Of a stretch of 64,000 bases of DNA, positions 53,333 through 62,143 are shown in pieces. Every line of letters starts with the position of its first letter. Within the stretch, counting starts at the first letter, position 1. The stretch spans positions 4,767,001 through 4,831,000 of the forward strand of contig NZ_CP013023.1 in the NCBI RefSeq assembly GCF_001421015.2. Reading direction: 5' to 3'. Below the pieces are notes generated by a model. It was given only the letters and a program-made list of their open reading frames with translations, ran no database searches and had not been told where the DNA came from. A program made the position numbers and the translations under genes. The stretch is from Paenibacillus bovis. GTDB lineage: Bacteria > Bacillota > Bacilli > Paenibacillales > Paenibacillaceae.

Positions 53333-53493
53333 TACAGGTCTGTTCACAGCAGATTCTCAGCAGCAGCTCCTTGCTGCAAACCGGTTGCCTTTTCCAATCT
53401 GCAGCTGCGAACATCGCTGCTGCTGTCTGGATGGAGCGGTAGGACTAGCCAAAGCATCTGATTCAGGAAAAGAATAGTACAAGCCCTATACGA

Positions 53494-53525
53494 AAAGGAA
53501 GCTCCCCAGGGGGCTTCCTTTTTGA
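53494..53525 (+). terminator. terminator after the DUF418 gene
   Basis: AAAAGGAAGCTCCCC pairs with GGGGGCTTCCTTTTT, giving T5 on the plus strand and a similar tail on the minus strand, where it may also stop the GNAT gene. Confidence 0.85.
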
Positions 53526-53604
53526 CATTGCGTATTTGCATCCATTATTTTTGTGTTTACTGCTTCCCATAGAGTAGACCGTTATCCAAGCTGTACTATT
53601 TCAT

Positions 53605-54048
53605 CTACACAATCCGCTTTACAAAGCCGGTAGATGTTCCTTCATAACCCAAGTGACGGTAAAAATCGTGTGCTCCTGTCCGTTCTTCGCGATTGCTGCT
53701 GTTCAGAGCAAGCGCCCGGGCGCCTACACTGCCAGCCCAGCCTTCTGCTGCCAAAATCAGCGCTTTGCCGATTCCGCCGCCACGATGCTGTTCACGAACG
53801 ACCAGTGAACCGATCCGTACATGTACTCCATCACGTTCAAAGCGAAGCTCTCGGATCAATCCGATCATGCCAATCACTTCACCATCGGCTTCTGCTACAT
53901 AGCACTGATAATCCGGATGCTCCTGCAAAGCCAGAAACCGTGTATTCATATCTTCCTCGGATACCGGATACCCCAACTCGTCCATCAGCACTGCCAGTGC
54001 CGCTATATCTTCTTGATGCGCTTCCCGAATAACCAATGTCTGTTCCAT
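53605..54048 (-). CDS. GNAT-family N-acetyltransferase
   Basis: 147 residues from an ATG with GGGAGG upstream. IREAHQEDIAALAVLMDELGY opens the fold, VRIGSLVVREQHRGGGIGKALI is acetyl-CoA-binding motif A with the Q/RxxGxG/A signature, and ALNSSNREERTGAHDFYRHLGYE (in part) is motif B. It transfers an acetyl group from acetyl-CoA to an unknown amine. Single-gene unit. Confidence 0.9.
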   Translation of the reverse strand: MEQTLVIREAHQEDIAALAVLMDELGYPVSEEDMNTRFLALQEHPDYQCYVAEADGEVIGMIGLIRELRFERDGVHVRIGSLVVREQHRGGGIGKALILAAEGWAGSVGARALALNSSNREERTGAHDFYRHLGYEGTSTGFVKRIV

Positions 54049-54240
54049 CGTCTGCCTCCCTGTTCTCCATTTCTTCCGGCTGTGCCGGTCTTCTACCAAT
54101 CAGGTATGTATGCTGTCCTGCTCTTCTGTATATCCTGCTGCTTATCCTAGTATATCCAATCTTTTGGCTGCTTTTCTATCGACACAAAATGATGATTTTG
54201 TCAGATTACCAAGCCTGTTTCCCATGTGATTTCCTCCTGC

Positions 54241-54268
54241 AAACAGCAAACAGCAAACAGCAAACAGC
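54241..54268 (+). repeat. 7-bp tandem repeat
   Basis: AAACAGC repeated four times without mismatch, in the otherwise featureless 54049-54429 gap between the GNAT gene and the P450 promoter. Confidence 0.9.
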
Positions 54269-54429
54269 AAGCAAGTATCTGTTTTCTTTCCCCATTTCGC
54301 AAGCTGGTTAATCAGCAGGTTGGGTCTCTTCATGATGCTACTTTGCTGCTTAGGCTATGAAAATAAGGAAATCCGGTTATACAAGTCATCAAAAAGGGGA
54401 AACAAAAGCAACAGCAAAAATTACAAAAT

Positions 54430-54458
54430 TTGTATGTGACTATAGGATGTTATATAAT
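54430..54458 (+). promoter_or_regulatory. P450 promoter
   Basis: TTGTAT (54430-54435), 17 bases, TATAAT (54453-54458). Transcription would start near 54465, about 45 bases before the ATG, ruling out the longer upstream frame. Confidence 0.7.
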
Positions 54459-54509
54459 TGGAGCAACGCCCTTTATGTAAATAATTATATATTTAATAAG
54501 GAGGAACTT

Positions 54510-55718
54510 ATGAAAAAGATCAGTAACAAGTACGCCAACTATATCCCTATGCGTGAATTAAATACGGTGGAACATCAATTGTTCCCGTTTGATGTGTATA
54601 ACGAACTGCTGGAGCAGTCTCCTGTCCGCTACGATGAGAATCGCAGCTGCTGGGATGTGTTCCGGTATGAAGATGTGCAGTATGTACTGAAAAATCCCAA
54701 GTTATTCTCCTCGCGGCGCAATCGTGCCAACCGCGAGAGTATGCTAACTCAGGACCCGCCCAAACACAAGCAGCTGCGTGATCTGGTTAATCAGGCATTT
54801 ACCCCGCGCAAGATTGAGGAACTGGCACCGCATATTCAGAATATTGCAGATGACTTGCTCGCCCCTCATCTCCAGCAGGGACAGCTTCAACTGGTGTATG
54901 ATCTGGCGACTCCGCTGCCGGTTATTGTGATTGCCGAGCTGCTGGGTGTTCCGTCATCCGACCGTGACCGGTTCAAGGAATGGTCCGATATCCTGGTCAA
55001 AGGTGCCCGCAATGACAGTGATGAAGCTTTTCAGGAACTGATGGAAGAGAAAGACCGTACCAATGCAGAGCTCGGAGCCTATTTTGGCCGTATTATCCAG
55101 GAGCGTCGCCAGAGCGCGCAGGACGATCTGATTTCCCTGCTGATTGCCGCCGATATCGAAGGCGAGCATCTGACCGAAGATGAGATTATTAGCTTCTGTA
55201 TCCTGCTGCTGGCTGCCGGTAATGAGACCACGACCAATCTGATCACCAATGCGGTACGTATTCTGGCCGAACAGCCGGAGCTGCAGCAGCAACTTCGCGA
55301 ACATCCGGAGATGATACCGACCGCTGTCGAGGAGACACTGCGCTATTATCCGCCGATCGTTGCGATCGGACGTGTCGCCAAAGAAGATATCGAACTGCGC
55401 GGCCAGCAGATTCGTGAAGGCGAGCAGGTTATTTCCTGGGTAGGAGCTGCCAATCGGGACGAACAGAAATTTGCCAATTCCGATACCTTTATCCCTGATC
55501 GCAAGCCGAATCAGCATATGGGCTTTGGCTTTGGTATTCACTTCTGTCTCGGTGCACCGCTGGCACGGCTCGAAGGCCGGGTCGTTCTGAACACGCTGCT
55601 GCGTCATATGGACCGGATTGCACTGGTAGAAGGCACACAGCTGGAGCCGATCCAGAGTGCCTTTGTATTTGGAGTCAAAGAATACCCGATCACTTTCCAG
55701 CCGATCCAGCCGGATTAA
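54510..55718 (+). CDS. cytochrome P450
   Basis: 403 residues, a soluble class I bacterial P450. AAGGAGG precedes the ATG. LAAGNETTTNLI (235-246) is the I-helix oxygen-activation motif, EETLR (274-278) contains ExxR, and FGFGIHFCLGAPLARLE (338-354) is the haem loop with Cys346. The RHQRLR-like KHKQLRDLVNQAFTP is the C-helix. It most resembles the CYP107/CYP109 group used for fatty-acid or secondary-metabolite hydroxylation. No ferredoxin or reductase gene is adjacent, so redox partners must come from elsewhere. Substrate unknown. Confidence 0.93.
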   Translation: MKKISNKYANYIPMRELNTVEHQLFPFDVYNELLEQSPVRYDENRSCWDVFRYEDVQYVLKNPKLFSSRRNRANRESMLTQDPPKHKQLRDLVNQAFTPRKIEELAPHIQNIADDLLAPHLQQGQLQLVYDLATPLPVIVIAELLGVPSSDRDRFKEWSDILVKGARNDSDEAFQELMEEKDRTNAELGAYFGRIIQERRQSAQDDLISLLIAADIEGEHLTEDEIISFCILLLAAGNETTTNLITNAVRILAEQPELQQQLREHPEMIPTAVEETLRYYPPIVAIGRVAKEDIELRGQQIREGEQVISWVGAANRDEQKFANSDTFIPDRKPNQHMGFGFGIHFCLGAPLARLEGRVVLNTLLRHMDRIALVEGTQLEPIQSAFVFGVKEYPITFQPIQPD

Positions 55719-55884
55719 TCATCGTTTCGAGGCTGCATCATTATATGGAAAAAACTAGAGCAGTACAGCACGCAGCAAATGCCTGGTATAAGTATAGAGC
55801 AGCTGCAAGCATGCCATGACAACAAAGCAGACAGCACCGCCATACTCTGGAGCAACAACATATCCTCAAAATCATTTTATTCTG

Positions 55885-55924
55885 CAGACGCCTTTCTTTT
55901 TCATATCGGAAAGGCGTCTTTTTG
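55885..55924 (+). terminator. P450 terminator
   Basis: AGACGCCTTTC pairs with GAAAGGCGTCT around a 12-base loop, followed by T5. The rest of the 55719-56099 gap has no gene. Confidence 0.88.
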
Positions 55925-56099
55925 TTGCTTATAGGGAAAAGGATAGGTTCATTATGTCACTATATATATAAAAAAAGGGGTTTCTCCCTCCTTTTATAGT
56001 CCTTTCATCACCGTTAGTTGAAACGTGTGCAGTTACAGGTTACAATCTAATCAAATCCCAAGCTTTATAGCTTGCTTATAATCAAAGGAGTGATATTCA

Positions 56100-57041
56100 A
56101 TGAACAAGAAAAGTACCCTGTGGATCAGTACCGCTGTTGCCGCTGTGATTACCGTGATGACAGCCGGTTTGCCTGCTGCCAGCGCCGCATCGTCTGTCTG
56201 CCCGCCTGCTCCTGTGTCCCAGACCAGCACTACGGCCAAAGCTACTGCATCCCAGCAAACCAAAAACAAGCAGCTGGTACTGAACATGTACAAAGAGGTC
56301 TTTAATGAACATAAGCTCAACAAAATCAGCTCCTATATCGCCAAAGACTATATCCAGCATAATCCGCTCGCGGCAGACGGACGCCAGGCTTTTGCAGACT
56401 TTTTCGGAGCATATATCAAACAAAATCCCAATCTGAAAGCAGATGTGAAGCGTATTGTTGCCCAGGGTGATCTAGTCATGGCTCACTATCATGTAACAAC
56501 GGGTAAACAAGATAAAGGAATGGCTGTTGTTGATATTTTTCGGATCAAAAACAATAAAATTGTCGAGCATTGGGATGTGGGACAAACGGTACCCGACAAA
56601 TCAGCCAATGACAATACCATGTTCCCTCTTCCCGGCACCTCCGTACAGATAAAACCTGTTTCTTCACAGCAGGTTGCGGCTAACAAGAAGCTGGTAACTA
56701 CCTTCTACAACCAGTTCTTCAACGAACATGATGGAGCCGCTCTGCACAAATATGTCGCCGAAGATTATATCCAGCATAATCCTACGGTTCCTACCGGCCG
56801 CAAGCCACTGGAATCCTTTATTCCTATACTGCAAAGCAATCCGGACAGCCGCAACAAGATCGTTCGCGTTATTGCAGAAGGAGATATTGTCGCTCTGCAT
56901 GTCCATGCCCAGAGCAGCAAAAATGACCGCGGAAGTGCAGTTGTGGATATTTTCCGCGTAGCCAACGGCAAGATTGTGGAACACTGGGATGTCGTTCAGC
57001 CGGTACCGGAAAAGTCTGCCAATACCAATACAATGTTCTGA
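56100..57041 (+). CDS. secreted protein with two tandem SnoaL-like domains
   Basis: 313 residues with AAAGGAG before the ATG. A signal peptide with cleavage after AASAA near residue 30 is followed by a Thr/Ser-rich linker and two SnoaL/NTF2-like domains at about 55-170 and 195-313. The two halves are plainly duplicated: MYKEVFNEHKLNKISSYIAKDYIQHNP against FYNQFFNEHDGAALHKYVAEDYIQHNP (in part), and VVDIFRIKNNKIVEHWDVGQTVP against VVDIFRVANGKIVEHWDVVQPVP (in part). Such domains bind or act on hydrophobic small molecules; the function here is unknown. Single-gene unit outside the membrane. Confidence 0.85.
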   Translation: MNKKSTLWISTAVAAVITVMTAGLPAASAASSVCPPAPVSQTSTTAKATASQQTKNKQLVLNMYKEVFNEHKLNKISSYIAKDYIQHNPLAADGRQAFADFFGAYIKQNPNLKADVKRIVAQGDLVMAHYHVTTGKQDKGMAVVDIFRIKNNKIVEHWDVGQTVPDKSANDNTMFPLPGTSVQIKPVSSQQVAANKKLVTTFYNQFFNEHDGAALHKYVAEDYIQHNPTVPTGRKPLESFIPILQSNPDSRNKIVRVIAEGDIVALHVHAQSSKNDRGSAVVDIFRVANGKIVEHWDVVQPVPEKSANTNTMF

Positions 57042-57101
57042 TCATCACTAACATTCTAAACAAGCCAAACCTTTTACCTTATATGGAATACGAACATGAT
57101 C

Positions 57102-57131
57102 AAGCGCTCGCTGCTGCCGGCGCTTTCTTTT
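57102..57131 (+). terminator. terminator after the SnoaL-like gene
   Basis: AAGCGC and GCGCTT flank CTGCTGC-type loop bases, followed by TCTTTT. Rather short stem. Confidence 0.55.
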
Positions 57132-57362
57132 CGGTTAATAGACTTACTAACTACCTCCAATAGAACAAAACCAATAAGTTGATATTCACTAATAGATTAA
57201 TCCTATAAATGAATAGGAATCGGATATTTGACGATAGACCGGTGCAGGCTTACATTGATAACAGTTCCATACTCGATTACAGGATTCCACCAGGGAGCAA
57301 AATATCTGTTCTGCTATCTGCTGCCTGTCTGTTATTATATCGCTGCCGAAAGGATAACTGTT
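57132..57362. other. gap before the AEC transporter
   Basis: The transporter frame is open upstream to 57228 but has no ribosome site there. This stretch should hold the transporter promoter. Nothing else was recognised. Confidence 0.35.
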
Positions 57363-58298
57363 ATGCTGATGCATTTACTGTCTACGTTGTACCAGGTTTT
57401 TCTTCCGATTTCTCTTCCTGTGGTAGGCGGCATTCTGCTGCGTCGATTCCGTGGGCTGGATACCAAGCCGCTGGCTACACTCTCTCTGTATATACTTACG
57501 CCATCGATTGTATTCAATACGCTGCTGCATGCGGAGATTTCGTGGCAGGATGTGAGTTCTACGGTTACCTTTTCTCTGCTGACACTGGTTGCGCTGTGGC
57601 TGATAGCGGTTGTTGTCAGCAGAATTCTGCATCTGAATCCACAGGAAAAGGCAGGCTTGACGCTGATCGCTACTTTTACCAATAGCGTCAATTATGGGCT
57701 GCCCCTTGTATTTCTGGCTTTTGGTCAGCTCGGTCTGGACAAGGCTTCCGTCTACGTGATCGGGCAAATGGTTATTGTGAATACGGTTGGCGTATTTTTT
57801 GCAGCCCGTTCGCATTTCTCGGCCCGACAGGCTTTTGCTTCTATTTTCCGTCTGCCAGCAGTGTATGCTACTGTAATCGCGGTGCTGCTGCGGCTGTCGG
57901 AAATGACCTTGCCTGCTTCGCTGGATCAGGGATTTGCCATGCTGGCCGCCGCCTATTCGCCGGTTGCACTCGTGGTTCTTGGCGCCCAGATGATCAATGT
58001 CGGCTCTCGAAACAACGAAACGGCAGCCGCCCGACCATCACAGCGTGCCTTCTGGGCAGGCATGACGATCCGGCTGGCTGCCGCACCTTTGTTATCCTGG
58101 CTGCTGCTCACACTGATTGGCGTGAAGGGCAATCTGTTTGATGTACTGCTGATTCTCACATCCATGCCTACAGCGGTTAATGCCGTTATTCTGGCAGAAC
58201 AGTTCGGAGCAGCCCCCCGGCTCGTATCACGCTGCATTTTGTGGACGACATTGTCCTCTATGCTGGTACTGCCGGTACTGATTCTGTGGCTGCAATAA
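57363..58298 (+). CDS. AEC-family auxin-efflux-type transporter
   Basis: 311 residues from an ATG with AAAGGA upstream. Ten membrane segments in two inverted halves. FLPISLPVVGGILLRRFRGLD and LYILTPSIVFNTLL open the first half, TNSVNYGLPLVFLAFG is the conserved N-x-G-x-P crossover, and LILTSMPTAVNAVILAEQFG the matching one in the second half. Bacterial AEC proteins move organic acids such as malate or malonate; the substrate is not evident here. Single-gene unit, convergent with the NUDIX gene. Confidence 0.85.
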   Translation: MLMHLLSTLYQVFLPISLPVVGGILLRRFRGLDTKPLATLSLYILTPSIVFNTLLHAEISWQDVSSTVTFSLLTLVALWLIAVVVSRILHLNPQEKAGLTLIATFTNSVNYGLPLVFLAFGQLGLDKASVYVIGQMVIVNTVGVFFAARSHFSARQAFASIFRLPAVYATVIAVLLRLSEMTLPASLDQGFAMLAAAYSPVALVVLGAQMINVGSRNNETAAARPSQRAFWAGMTIRLAAAPLLSWLLLTLIGVKGNLFDVLLILTSMPTAVNAVILAEQFGAAPRLVSRCILWTTLSSMLVLPVLILWLQ

Positions 58299-58340
58299 AC
58301 GCAGCTGCCTCTTGTTATTCTGTAATCCGATGACTCGGTA

Positions 58341-58970
58341 TTAATCGCAGAATACTGGCAGATCCGGCTGGCGCAGATATTGAAATGCGGTACGGATCTG
58401 CTGCTCTGTATTACGCTCTACCGACAGCGGTGGCAATTCATTCTCGGCAAAAAATCCGACCTCCATCGTCTCGGTCGTATCTACTGCTGCTGTACCGCCG
58501 ATCAGCTCGCATTCGATAAAAAATTTGTATACATGCCATGGTGAAGGAGGGTGCGGATGGAACTTCTTGTCCACTACGCCCAGCAGACGACCGGCGCGAA
58601 CATCATAGCCGGACTCTTCCTTGACCTCTTTGACAGCGATCTCTTTGGGCGACAGTCCGATATCTGCCCATCCTCCCGGTAAAGCCCATGCCCCATCCAG
58701 CTTCTCGCGCACCATCAGAATACGATCATTCTGAAAAACAACCGCGCGGATATCCACTTTGGGTGTCGCATAACCGGTCTCTCCTGCAAATAATTCGCGA
58801 ATCAGCTCAATCTCTACATCCGTGTACTGCTGCATAATCTCCAGGCTCAGCTCCCGCAGCTGCTCAAATCGCTCCAGATCATACACATCCCTGGAATATT
58901 CCAGCCCCGCCTGACTGATTGCCTGAATCTGCTTGGCCCACTCCAACCACTTCAATTGCACTGTTTTCAT
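58341..58970 (-). CDS. NUDIX hydrolase with N-terminal NUDIX_N-type domain
   Basis: 209 residues. The first ~65 residues are helical (LKWLEWAKQIQAISQAGLEYSRDVYDLERFEQLRELSLE, in part), matching the NUDIX_N extension found in a Bacillus NUDIX group. The catalytic part has PGGWADIGLSPKEIAVKEVKEESGYD (in part), a NUDIX box in which the usual first Glu is replaced and the REUxEE core reads KEVKEE, as in this subfamily. It probably hydrolyses a nucleoside diphosphate derivative such as ADP-ribose; the substrate is unproven. It follows the histidine phosphatase gene on the same strand by 33 bases, so the two form an operon. Confidence 0.88.
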   Translation of the reverse strand: MKTVQLKWLEWAKQIQAISQAGLEYSRDVYDLERFEQLRELSLEIMQQYTDVEIELIRELFAGETGYATPKVDIRAVVFQNDRILMVREKLDGAWALPGGWADIGLSPKEIAVKEVKEESGYDVRAGRLLGVVDKKFHPHPPSPWHVYKFFIECELIGGTAAVDTTETMEVGFFAENELPPLSVERNTEQQIRTAFQYLRQPDLPVFCD

Positions 58971-59003
58971 CTCCCCCGCAGCATGACCTATAAGATGATT
59001 GGT

Positions 59004-59603
59004 TTATTGCTGCTGTTCTGCTTCATATGGTAGCAGATGGCGGACACAGTTGTACAATTCGCATTCCCAGGCATTTTGTTCATCACAGCGTACAACGGTA
59101 ATCGACATATTTTCCAGCGTATGCCATTTCGGTTCTTCCTTGAGAATTGCGTTCAGCACATGGTTGAGCAGTACACCATGGCTAACGATCAGAATGCGCT
59201 CGCCGGGATACTTTTGCCCCAGTTCCTGCAGACAGCTGATACCGCGTGCCGCACCTGACTCCGGTGTCTCCAATCCCAGATCCAGCTGCTTCCACTGCTC
59301 TCCCCAGCGTTCGATTCGCTCTGCCTGTGTAGTACCTTCAATCTGGCCGCCATCCAGTTCCCGCAGACGTGGATCATAGCTGACCGGCAGCTGCGATGCT
59401 TCGGCGATTGCCTGGGCAGTCTGGCGCGCACGAATCAGATCACTGGCATAGATACGATCCCATGATTCGCCAGCGATGCGTTCACCGAGCTGGCGAGCCT
59501 GATTCCAGCCGTCTTCATTAAGCGGAATATCCGAACTTCCCTGTGCACGGCCCTCTTTGTTCCATATGGTGCTTCCATGACGGATTAAACCGAATGTAGT
59601 CAT
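59004..59603 (-). CDS. histidine phosphatase family protein
   Basis: 199 residues from an ATG with AAGGAGG upstream. FGLIRHGSTIWNKEGRAQGSSDIPLNEDG (in part) contains the phosphohistidine-forming RHG at residues 8-10; ASDLIRARQTAQ, LRELDGGQIEG and VSHGVLLNH supply the second Arg, the acid Glu/Asp loop and the second His. This is the phosphoglycerate-mutase-like phosphatase branch (PhoE/CobC-like). Substrate unknown. First gene of a two-gene unit with the NUDIX hydrolase. Confidence 0.9.
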   Translation of the reverse strand: MTTFGLIRHGSTIWNKEGRAQGSSDIPLNEDGWNQARQLGERIAGESWDRIYASDLIRARQTAQAIAEASQLPVSYDPRLRELDGGQIEGTTQAERIERWGEQWKQLDLGLETPESGAARGISCLQELGQKYPGERILIVSHGVLLNHVLNAILKEEPKWHTLENMSITVVRCDEQNAWECELYNCVRHLLPYEAEQQQ

Positions 59604-59892
59604 TGTTATTCCTCCTTTACGCATGATATGACCTTAACCTGATGAGTGACATTTGCAGCCAAAAAGTATACAATAATCTCTTGTTTATATATTTTATAAT
59701 GCCTTAAACAGGGAACTCCTGATTCAATGCATGAATGGTCTGCACTCCTACCTGTATCTTATCATGTTTGGACAGGTGGTGCCGGACGTTCCGATTTAGG
59801 CGTTGATTTTGAATTCTATCTGTGTCAATATAACGAAGCAAACAAATGATCGCATTATTTTTCCTTAATTTGGAAAGGGGTACATTACTATC

Positions 59893-60720
59893 ATGGCCAA
59901 TTCACTGTTCCGCCTGATGACCGAGTTATCCTCACGCAAATGGGTATCCCGGCTGACAGGCAGCTTTGCTAAATCACGGGCCAGCCGCGCGTTAATCCCG
60001 AAATTTATTCAGGCCTATCGCATTCCGGCAGAAGACGCCGAGAAAAGCGTCAACGATTATCATACATTAAATGAATTCTTCACCCGACGGCTCCGTCCAG
60101 GTGCACGTCCTGTTGATGCGGACCCGATGTCGCTGACCAGCCCGGTCGATGCGCTGATCACCGCTATGGGACCACTGCAGGACGGTCTGATTCCGCAGGT
60201 CAAAGGCCAGGACTACAGCCTCGAAGAACTGCTGAATCACTCTCCGCGGATGGAGACTTACCGTGATGGATATATGTTCGTGCTTTACCTGAGTCCGACC
60301 GATTATCACCGGATTCATGCTCCGGTCACCGGCAAGCAGACCGAGCGGGATCATATTCCGGGCAAAGTCTATCCGGTTAATGACAAAAGTATGCTCAATA
60401 TGCGCGCAGTTCTGAGCCGTAATGAGCGTCAGATCACCTACATGCAGCATCATTATGGAGAAGTGGCGGTCGTGAAGGTCGGCGCGCTGAATGTCAGCAG
60501 TATCCGCTATGCCGACGAGACACGTACCTCGTGGAACAAAGGCGATGAACTCGCTTATTTTGAATTTGGCTCAACGATTGTGCTGTTGATCCAGCAGGGT
60601 ACCTTTACCCCGGACGAGATGCTGCATATCGGCAGCCGGGTCAAAATGGGTGAGAAGCTGGGCACGCTGATGGATATGGAAGCGACCCGTCCTTATCGTC
60701 GTCTGATCGATCCTTCTTAA
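59893..60720 (+). CDS. psd: phosphatidylserine decarboxylase proenzyme
   Basis: 275 residues. NDYHTLNEFFTRRLRPGARPVD opens the domain (in part), SPVDALI contains Asp86, YHRIHAP holds His142, and FEFGSTIVLL holds the self-cleavage site at Gly-Ser (Ser227), which becomes the pyruvoyl group. The enzyme decarboxylates phosphatidylserine to phosphatidylethanolamine at the membrane. GGAAAGGGG precedes the ATG by 12 bases. No pssA is adjacent. Single-gene unit with a strong terminator. Confidence 0.95.
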   Translation: MANSLFRLMTELSSRKWVSRLTGSFAKSRASRALIPKFIQAYRIPAEDAEKSVNDYHTLNEFFTRRLRPGARPVDADPMSLTSPVDALITAMGPLQDGLIPQVKGQDYSLEELLNHSPRMETYRDGYMFVLYLSPTDYHRIHAPVTGKQTERDHIPGKVYPVNDKSMLNMRAVLSRNERQITYMQHHYGEVAVVKVGALNVSSIRYADETRTSWNKGDELAYFEFGSTIVLLIQQGTFTPDEMLHIGSRVKMGEKLGTLMDMEATRPYRRLIDPS

Positions 60721-60789
60721 TACGGCGATCAATCGCTATAGGCGAAAATTCTACAGAATGATCAAAGACAGATAGATTATAAATGATAC

Positions 60790-60840
60790 AAAGCAGCAGC
60801 CCCGTCCGATTGTTACCTTCGGCGGGGCTGCTGCTTTGTT
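60790..60840. terminator. psd terminator
   Basis: AAAGCAGCAGCCCCG pairs with CGGGGCTGCTGCTTT around an 18-base loop. It serves psd on the plus strand and probably the small basic ORF on the minus strand. Confidence 0.85.
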
Positions 60841-60885
60841 TGGTTGTCCTATATATAAATACATCCTGCTTAAGTATAAGTTGGA

Positions 60886-61005
60886 TTAGAACCAGGCTTC
60901 GGCTGCCCGTTGTGCTGCAGTCTCGAATCGACGCAGACGGTTACGGAAGACTTTGCTGCTGAACTTGGATGAACTATTGTTACGCCCCCGTCTTCTCAAA
61001 CGCAT
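60886..61005 (-). CDS. 39-residue basic small protein
   Basis: A short minus-strand frame with AGGGGG 8 bases before its ATG and a psd-side terminator 46 bases beyond its stop. The product starts MRLRRRGRNNSSSKFSSKVF and ends RRFETAAQRAAEAWF: strongly basic in its first half with ten or so Arg/Lys, and likely helical. No hydrophobic segment or cysteine. It could bind nucleic acid or ribosomes, but that is guesswork. Two gene-like signals (ribosome site, terminator) support it; conservation is untested. Confidence 0.5.
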   Translation of the reverse strand: MRLRRRGRNNSSSKFSSKVFRNRLRRFETAAQRAAEAWF

Positions 61006-61227
61006 TGTGAAGGCCCCCTCTCTATGGCATGGTATCTGCTGCTTCACGATAGAACCGCTTACAGAAGTTTACCTCATGCTTACAATATACATGAGCAGTA
61101 TTTACCCCGCGTGTTTTCGAATGAAACAAACAACGGATCGGGGCGTTTATCGTCATGCTTCCTTTTATTGTAATGCAGTTTGCCATCCCGGAGCAACTTT
61201 ACAGCAGTTCGGGAATCATCGCTCGTG

Positions 61228-62013
61228 CTAGCGAATCTCGGAAGGACTTTTGCCGGTGTACTGCTTGAACTGACGGCTGAAAAAGAAAATATCACGGTAT
61301 CCCAGCGCATCTGCCACCTCGGTTACATTCATCCCCGTATAGACGAGCAGATGCTCTGCCCGCTCGATCCGCATCCGTATGATATACGATTGCACAGATA
61401 CGCCCATCAGTTCCTTGAACTTGATCGAAAAGTAGCGCGGTGACAATCCTGCCCGTGAAGCCAGATCTTCCACCCGGTGCGCAAGGCTTGGGTGCTGGCG
61501 GATATAATTCGCGACTTCCTGAATCGTCTCGTTCAGCTGATTGCTTACTTTGCGAGGAGCCGGTTTGTGCTGTTCGTCGCGCAGCAGATGGATCATGAGC
61601 TGCTTCAGAATCAGACGCGCCTCCTCTTCAGCGGCAAAAGCCTGTTCCAGCAGCAGCCGTACATACCGGACCAGCATATATTCGAAATCAATCGTCTCCT
61701 CCAGCACCCGGTAGCGTGCAGGGATGCGGCTGACCGGTGCATCTACATCAAAATGAATATAGGTCAGCACCAGCGGCTTTTGCGGATTATGCGTAGCCGT
61801 CGTCTCATCTCCCGGACGAAATACAAAGCAGCTTCCCTTGCTGATCGCATAAGGCTCTCCGTTCAGGATCAATTCGCCTTCTCCACTCCATACATAGAAC
61901 AGATCATAATTGGGCATGGGCTTTTCCCGTTTGGGCCAGCGCCACTCCGGTTCACAGAAAATTTTGGCAAAGGCGGGCTTCAATATAAATGAAGCAGGCG
62001 ATAATTCAAGCAT
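61228..62013 (-). CDS. AraC-family regulator with cupin N-terminal domain
   Basis: 261 residues with AGGAGG before the ATG. The N-terminal ~130 residues form a ligand-sensing cupin (LFYVWSGEGELILNGEPYAISKGSCFVFRPGD, in part). The C-terminal ~100 residues are two HTH motifs: VEDLASRAGLSPRYFSIKFKELMGVS (in part) and VTEVADALGYRDIFFFSRQFKQYTGKSP (in part). This is the common sugar-responsive Paenibacillus type, but no sugar gene is adjacent. Target unknown. Confidence 0.9.
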   Translation of the reverse strand: MLELSPASFILKPAFAKIFCEPEWRWPKREKPMPNYDLFYVWSGEGELILNGEPYAISKGSCFVFRPGDETTATHNPQKPLVLTYIHFDVDAPVSRIPARYRVLEETIDFEYMLVRYVRLLLEQAFAAEEEARLILKQLMIHLLRDEQHKPAPRKVSNQLNETIQEVANYIRQHPSLAHRVEDLASRAGLSPRYFSIKFKELMGVSVQSYIIRMRIERAEHLLVYTGMNVTEVADALGYRDIFFFSRQFKQYTGKSPSEIR

Positions 62014-62143
62014 GGTGTTCCTCCTTCTCCAATTCCTCTATCTAGGCATCTCTCGAATCTCAACTATACCGCTGTGTCATATTAAATGGCTATGGGCTTA
62101 TATTGCGCAAAAAGTTCGTATTCGTCAATGGTAGGTTACCTAA

